From the NCBI RefSeq assembly GCF_030704305.1, contig NZ_CP131935.1, positions 4,712,001 to 4,776,000 of the forward strand: a DNA stretch of 64,000 bases, in the 5' to 3' direction. Every line of letters starts with the position of its first letter. Position 1 is the stretch's first letter. The stretch is from Massilia sp. R2A-15 (GTDB lineage: Bacteria; Pseudomonadota; Gammaproteobacteria; Burkholderiales; Burkholderiaceae_D). Below the pieces are notes generated by a model that was not told the origin of the DNA, did not search any database, and was given only the letters and a program-made list of their open reading frames with translations. The position numbers were made by a program, and so were the translations under genes. Positions 59,623 through 64,000 of this stretch are shown in pieces.

Positions 59623-61106
59623 GGTTCCGTTTCTGGGAAGGCTGGAGCATCGGCACGCGGATGATCTTCATCACCATGCTGCCGGTGGTGTTCCTGTTCA
59701 CGTCCTTCGTCTGGTACTCGTGGTATTCGCACCGCGCGCAGGTGGCCGAGGAGCTGTCCGAGCGCGGCCACATCCTGGCGCGCGCGCTGGCCGAGACCAG
59801 CGAGTACAACGTCATCTCCGGCAACCTGTCCGACCTGCGCCTGACCATCAATGGCCTGGTCCAGTCGGACAAGAGCATCTACCGCATCGAGGTGGTGGAC
59901 GCCGCGCAGAAAGGCGCGATCAGCGTATCGTCGCAGTTCGCCGCCGACGCCGAGAAGCACTACTACGAAGCGCCGATCAAGAAGCAGGTGATCTGGGTGA
60001 ACCTGTTCTCTGACAACGGCTCGCCGCACGTGTCCGGGCCCAGCGACACCAAGCCGCCGACCCAGCCGGCAGAGGTGCTCGGCTTCGTGCGCGTGACCAT
60101 GTCTCCGTCGAACATGATGGCCGTGCAGGCGCGCCGCTTCCAGGTCGAGGTGGCGATTGCGGCGCTGGCGCTGGCGGTCAGCGCCGCGCTGGCCTACTTC
60201 CTGGCGCGCAGCCTGACGGTGCCCCTGCGCACGTCGATCGGCGCGCTACGCCAGATCCGCGGCGGCGACTACCGCGTGCAGCTGCCGGTGACCACCGGCG
60301 GCGAGATCGCCGAGCTGCAGGCATCGATCGGCGAAATGTCGCTGGCGCTAGACCAGTCCAAGCAGCACCTGGAGAACAAGGTCGCCGAGCGTACCCGCGA
60401 CCTGGTCGAATCGCGCAACGAGGCGCTCAAGGCCGATGCCGACAAGCGCAAGCTGATCCAGAAAGTGAACTCGATCGTCGAGGACGAGCGCAAGAGCATC
60501 GCCATCGAAATCCACGATGAACTGAACGCCTCGCTGATCGCCGTGCGGCTCGAATCGCAAAGCATCCTGCACCTGGCAGCCAATGCCGGCGAGGCGCCGG
60601 AGATCGAACAGATCAGGCAGAAGTCGCAAGCCATCACCAAGCTCGCGCTCGACCTGTACGCCAGCGGACGGCGGCTGGTGCGGCGCCTGCGTCCCGAAGT
60701 GCTCGAGATGCTCGGCCTGCACGGCGCGGTGGAGGAAATGATGCGCCACTACGACCGCGAATCGGGCTGCCGCTTCGAATTCCATTCCGAAGGCGACTTC
60801 TCCCGGCTCGGCAACGAGCTGGCGATATCGGCCTACCGCATCATCCAGGAAGCGCTGTCGAACGTCATGAAGCATTCCACCGCTACCCACGCGCAGGTCG
60901 CGCTGACGCTGCCCGACGGCGCCGATATGCTGCACATCGAAGTGGCCGACGACGGCGAAGGCTTCGACGTGCGCACCGCGTCCGCCGGCATCGGCATCAT
61001 CGGCATGCGCGAGCGCGTGCACGCGCTGGGCGGCGCCATCACTTTCACCTCCAGCCCGGACAGCGGAACCGTGGTCGCCATCGCGCTGCCAACTGCTGTA
61101 TCGTAG
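59619..61106 (+). CDS. Sensor histidine kinase (NarL-partner type)
   Basis: This 495-residue protein has TM1 (MIFITMLPVVFLFTSFVW), a roughly 140-residue periplasmic domain and TM2 (VAIAALALAVSAALAYFLA, about 171-189). A HAMP domain and coiled coil follow. The dimerisation helix has phospho-acceptor His299 in IAIEIHDELNASLIAVRLES. The HATPase domain has ISAYRIIQEALSNVMKHS and DDGEGFDVRTASAGIGIIGM. It phosphorylates the co-encoded LuxR-type regulator. It overlaps the binding-protein gene by 4 bp, so all three are translationally coupled. Confidence 0.94.
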   Translation: MRFRFWEGWSIGTRMIFITMLPVVFLFTSFVWYSWYSHRAQVAEELSERGHILARALAETSEYNVISGNLSDLRLTINGLVQSDKSIYRIEVVDAAQKGAISVSSQFAADAEKHYYEAPIKKQVIWVNLFSDNGSPHVSGPSDTKPPTQPAEVLGFVRVTMSPSNMMAVQARRFQVEVAIAALALAVSAALAYFLARSLTVPLRTSIGALRQIRGGDYRVQLPVTTGGEIAELQASIGEMSLALDQSKQHLENKVAERTRDLVESRNEALKADADKRKLIQKVNSIVEDERKSIAIEIHDELNASLIAVRLESQSILHLAANAGEAPEIEQIRQKSQAITKLALDLYASGRRLVRRLRPEVLEMLGLHGAVEEMMRHYDRESGCRFEFHSEGDFSRLGNELAISAYRIIQEALSNVMKHSTATHAQVALTLPDGADMLHIEVADDGEGFDVRTASAGIGIIGMRERVHALGGAITFTSSPDSGTVVAIALPTAVS

Positions 61107-61131
61107 CGAAATCCCACTCAAAGACACCACC

Positions 61132-62820
61132 ATGCAGAACGAACTCCGCACGCCTTACGAAAAGGGCAACCAGAACCAGACCACCACCTGGGCCGAATGC
61201 ATCGCCTGGTACGAAGACCTGGCCGCGCGCTATCCGGCTGTCCTCAGCTTCGGCGTCGTCGGCACGTCGGACGCGGGCGTGCCGATCCACGCCGGCGTGG
61301 TCAGCGCCGACGGCGTGTTCGACCGCGCCCGGATCAAGCGCGAAGGGCGCCCGGTCTTCTTCAACAATAACGGCATCCACCCGGGCGAGCCGGAAGGCGT
61401 GGACGCCTGCATGGCGCTGGTGCGCGACTTCTGCACCGATCCCGCGCGCCTGGCCGCGCTGGGCAAGACCGTGTTCCTGTTTGTCCCGATGTACAACGTC
61501 GACGGCAGCCTGAATCGCGCCGACACCTCGCGCGTGAACCAGGACGGCCCCGAGCAGTTCGGCTTCCGCGGCAACAGCCGCCACCTCGACCTGAACCGCG
61601 ACTTCGTCAAGTGCGACACCCTGACCGCGCGCGTGTTCAACGAACTGTTCACCGCGTGGGACCCGGACGTCATGGTCGACACTCATACCTCGAACGGCGC
61701 GGACTACCCGTACACCATGACCCTGATCCACACCCAGGCTGACAAGCTTGGCGGCGGCTTGGGCGCCTTCCTGCGCGACACCATGCTGCCGAAGATGTTC
61801 AGCGACATGGCGGCGCGCGGCTGGCCGACCTGCCCGTACGTCAATCCGGTCAAGGACTGCCCGGACCACGGCATCGCCGAATTCCTCGAAACGCCGCGCT
61901 TCTCGACCGGCTACGCGGCCCTGCACCACACGATCGGCTTCATGCCCGAGACGCACATGCTCAAGCCGTTCGCCGACCGCTACCAGTCGATGCGCGCGCT
62001 GGTCGACACCGCGCTCGAATTCACGGTGCAGAACGCGCAGCAGATCCAGGCGCTGCGCCGCGCCGCGAAGGAAGAGGGCAAGACGCGCCGCGAATGGCCG
62101 GTGCACTGGGCGATGGACGAAGCGAAGCCGTCGACCTTCCGCTTCAAGGGCTATGCGGCGAAGTACAGCCCCAGCGTCATCGGCAACTACACCCGCCTGT
62201 CGTACGACCGCAATGAATCTTGGGAGCGCGACATCGCCTACTTCAACAGCTTCCCGGCCGACGTGACGGTGAAGGCGCCGCGCGCCTACGTGATTCCCCA
62301 GGCGTGGCGCGAAGTCATCGAACGGCTGCAATGGAACGGCGTGCAGATGACGCGCCTGGACGCCGACCAGACCATGGATGTCGAGTACTACCAGATTAAT
62401 TCGGTGAACTCGCGCGCGCATGCGTACGAGGGGCATATGTTCCATGACGAGGTGGAGCTGGAGCGCCGCAGCGGCAAGGTCGCGCTGCGCAAGGGCGATT
62501 ACGTGGTGTCGCTGGACCAGGACCAGGCGCGCTACGCGGTCGAGATGCTCGAGCCGCAGGGCCACGACAGCTTCTTCCGCTGGGGCTTTTTCAACAGCGT
62601 GCTGGAAAAGAAGGAAGCGTATTCGGATTACGTGTTCGAAGACCACGCGCTGGAGCTGCTGCGCGACGAGCCGGAGCTGAAAGCGAAGTTCGAAAAATGG
62701 AAGGAAGCGAATCCTGAGCAGCTGTCGGACCAGGGCAAGGTGCTCGACTTCATCTTCGCCAACTGCCGTCGCTACCACGAGCCGGAGTGGAGCCGCTACC
62801 CGGTCTTCATGCTGGCGTAA
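61132..62820 (+). CDS. M14 family metallopeptidase, cytoplasmic-looking paralogue
   Basis: This 562-residue protein has no signal peptide. The M14 zinc site is His83 and Glu86 in NGIHPGEPEGVDA and His185 in VDTHTSNGADYP, with a likely catalytic Glu273 in GFMPETHMLKPF. The C-terminal extension with RWGFFNSVLEKKEAYSDYVF parallels the secreted M14 protein at 13080-14840, so the two are distant paralogues. It begins 25 bp after the kinase. Its last ten codons are duplicated 197 bp downstream as non-coding sequence. Confidence 0.9.
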   Translation: MQNELRTPYEKGNQNQTTTWAECIAWYEDLAARYPAVLSFGVVGTSDAGVPIHAGVVSADGVFDRARIKREGRPVFFNNNGIHPGEPEGVDACMALVRDFCTDPARLAALGKTVFLFVPMYNVDGSLNRADTSRVNQDGPEQFGFRGNSRHLDLNRDFVKCDTLTARVFNELFTAWDPDVMVDTHTSNGADYPYTMTLIHTQADKLGGGLGAFLRDTMLPKMFSDMAARGWPTCPYVNPVKDCPDHGIAEFLETPRFSTGYAALHHTIGFMPETHMLKPFADRYQSMRALVDTALEFTVQNAQQIQALRRAAKEEGKTRREWPVHWAMDEAKPSTFRFKGYAAKYSPSVIGNYTRLSYDRNESWERDIAYFNSFPADVTVKAPRAYVIPQAWREVIERLQWNGVQMTRLDADQTMDVEYYQINSVNSRAHAYEGHMFHDEVELERRSGKVALRKGDYVVSLDQDQARYAVEMLEPQGHDSFFRWGFFNSVLEKKEAYSDYVFEDHALELLRDEPELKAKFEKWKEANPEQLSDQGKVLDFIFANCRRYHEPEWSRYPVFMLA

Positions 62821-63153
62821 CGGCCGCTCGAACATATACTACGGACCCAAAAACCGTCGTTCCAGCGAAGGCTGGAACCCATGCTGACGTGGCCATGCCA
62901 ACGCAGTATGGATTCCCGGCAAGGGGGGGCGCCGAGCCCGGGAATGACGGTCTTGAGGATAGCGGTCCTGCTTGCGAGCGGAAGCGGAGCCGCTAACCGG
63001 TCTTCATGCTGGCGTAACGGCCGCTCGAACATATACTACAGACCCAAAAACCGTCGTTCCAGCGAAGGCTGGAACCCATGCTGACGTAGTTACGCCAGCT
63101 CAGTATGGATTCCCGCCTGCGCGGGAATGACGGTCTTGAGGATAGCGGTCCTG
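62790..63153. repeat. Tandem duplication of the M14 3' end plus family B repeat
   Basis: The stretch beginning GAGCCGCTA at 62790 is repeated from 62987 with a 197-bp offset: the end of the M14 gene, its stop, AACATATACTAC, and a complete family B composite. The second copy ends near 63153 with GGATAGCGGTCCTG. Toward the end the offset falls to 183 bp because the first copy has an aberrant right hairpin (GCAAGGGGGGGCGCCGAGCC) in place of CGCCTGCGC. Confidence 0.85.
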
Positions 63154-63154
63154 G
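62821..63154. other. Intergenic region made of repeats, no gene
   Basis: This 334-bp gap between the convergent M14 and DUF885 genes is almost wholly occupied by the tandem duplication and two family B composites (62856-62948 and 63053-63131). No reading frame here has a ribosome site or a recognisable product. Confidence 0.75.
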
Positions 63155-64000
63155 TTACTTGGTCGCCGCGATCCAGCGATCCACCTTCGCCTCCAGCAGC
63201 GACAGCGGCAAGGTCCCATCGCCCAGCACCACCTCGTGGAACTTCGGCAGCGAGAACTTCGGCCCCAGCGCCGCCTGCGCGCGCGCACGCAGTTCGGCGA
63301 TCGTCAGCGCGCCAATCTTGTAGCCCAGCGCCTGCGCCGGCCACACCATGTAGCGCTCCGTCTCGCTCTTCGCCACATCGGTGTATCCCAGCGTGTCCTT
63401 CATGTACTGGATCGACTGCTCGCGCGTCCATCCCTTCGCATGCATGCCGGTGTCCACCACCAGCCGCACCGCGCGCAGCATCTCGTCGTTCAGGTGGCCG
63501 AAATAATCCTCCGGCTTGTCGAACAGGCCCATCTCCTTGCCCAGGGTCTCGGCATACAGCGCCCAGCCTTCGGTGAACGCGTTGTTGCCGCCGAATTTGC
63601 GGAAGTTCGGCAGGCCCAGCTCCTGCAGCAGCGCGATGTGGAAATGGTGGCCCGGCTGGCCTTCGTGCAGGAACAGCGTGACCATGCCGGTGCTGCCGTA
63701 CTGCTTCGGATCGTTCACCACCGACCAGAACACGCCCGGACGCGAACCGTCCGCCGCCGGCGGCGAGTAGTGGTCCGATGCCGTCGCGCGGCTCAGTTCA
63801 GGTTCCAGCCGCAGGTCGAGCGGCGCTTTCGGCATCAGCGTAAACATCGACGGCAGCTTGGTGCGCAACTGCGCATCGAGCTTGCGGTAGACGTCGATCA
63901 CCTGCTGCTCGGTGGTGAAGGGGCGATACTTGTCCTGCGCCGCCACCCAGTTCGGCAGCCCGTTGGCCGGCCCCGTGTAGCCCATCTTCGGGCCGACGAT
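63155..64000 (-). CDS. DUF885 family protein (metallopeptidase-like), 5' end outside window
   Basis: The C-terminal part, about 280 residues, is visible and the frame stays open to the window edge. The DUF885 signature HEGQPGHHFHIALLQELGL, a gluzincin-like HExxxHH-type zinc motif, is present. FRKFGGNNAFTEGWALYAET follows with a downstream Glu, then a helical C-terminus ending LLEAKVDRWIAATK. DUF885 proteins in this group are usually long exported proteins of M32-like fold with unknown substrate. The signal peptide, if any, lies outside. Confidence 0.88.
   Translation of the reverse strand: MVGPKMGYTGPANGLPNWVAAQDKYRPFTTEQQVIDVYRKLDAQLRTKLPSMFTLMPKAPLDLRLEPELSRATASDHYSPPAADGSRPGVFWSVVNDPKQYGSTGMVTLFLHEGQPGHHFHIALLQELGLPNFRKFGGNNAFTEGWALYAETLGKEMGLFDKPEDYFGHLNDEMLRAVRLVVDTGMHAKGWTREQSIQYMKDTLGYTDVAKSETERYMVWPAQALGYKIGALTIAELRARAQAALGPKFSLPKFHEVVLGDGTLPLSLLEAKVDRWIAATK

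Overview
This window is a GC-rich chromosomal segment from a betaproteobacterium. The tuf-secE-nusG-rplKAJL-rpoBC block, the Burkholderiales-type RpoB/RpoC, the many c-di-GMP genes and the short palindromic repeats scattered through it suggest the Oxalobacteraceae (Massilia/Duganella/Telluria-like). The family assignment is an inference from general knowledge, not a search result.

Layout. 1-6.9 kb: the 3' part of a soluble lytic transglycosylase, a complex-I-type NAD(P)-binding protein, a GST, cca, a diguanylate cyclase and a GNAT acetyltransferase. 7.0-12.4 kb: an Lrp/AsnC regulator divergent from hppD, followed by a giant indolepyruvate:ferredoxin oxidoreductase, which together form an aromatic amino acid catabolic unit. 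12.5-17.9 kb: a SnoaL-like protein, a secreted M14 peptidase, a histidine phosphatase, and an AraC regulator divergent from a cytochrome P450. 17.9-20.4 kb (minus strand): a tightly coupled operon of a pteridine-reductase-like SDR, folB, ttcA and a PPC-domain protein. 20.4-31 kb: a MidA-type methyltransferase and a J-domain protein, then a run of signalling genes (HD-GYP response regulator, REC-TPR, HDOD-GAF, and a convergent MASE1-CHASE-PAS-GGDEF-EAL protein).

31-45.2 kb is the core information-processing block: tRNA-Tyr, tRNA-Gly, tRNA-Thr, tuf, tRNA-Trp, secE, nusG, rplK, rplA, rplJ, rplL, rpoB and rpoC. It has recognisable promoters, a leader and attenuator, and a strong terminator after rpoC. 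45.2-49.2 kb is a visibly AT-richer accessory segment. It holds a small lipoprotein, a decayed fragment of the rpoC 3' end, and two minus-strand gene pairs flanking an outer-membrane phospholipase A. Each pair is a cell-wall hydrolase without a signal peptide overlapping a small exported protein. The second hydrolase is broken by an in-frame TGA. These pairs look like peptidoglycan-targeting effector/immunity modules and are the most interesting part of the window.

49.2-64 kb: aldo/keto reductase, VOC protein, EF-hand protein, a DUF433-DUF5615 toxin-antitoxin pair, then a minus-strand series of exported or membrane peptidases (M28, a degenerate M28 with a multi-TM domain, S41) and TonB. This is followed by a tripartite signalling operon (LuxR-type response regulator, periplasmic binding protein, histidine kinase), a second M14 peptidase and a partial DUF885 protein.

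Two families of palindromic REP-like repeats run through the window. Family A has GGGGTC...GACCCC arms; family B has GTCGTTCC...GGAACCCATGCTGA and ATTCC...GGAATGAC arms. Copies sit in the rpoB-rpoC and nusG-rplK gaps, form the last codons of cca, and lie in frame inside a membrane M28-like gene. No transposase, CRISPR array or phage integrase was seen.
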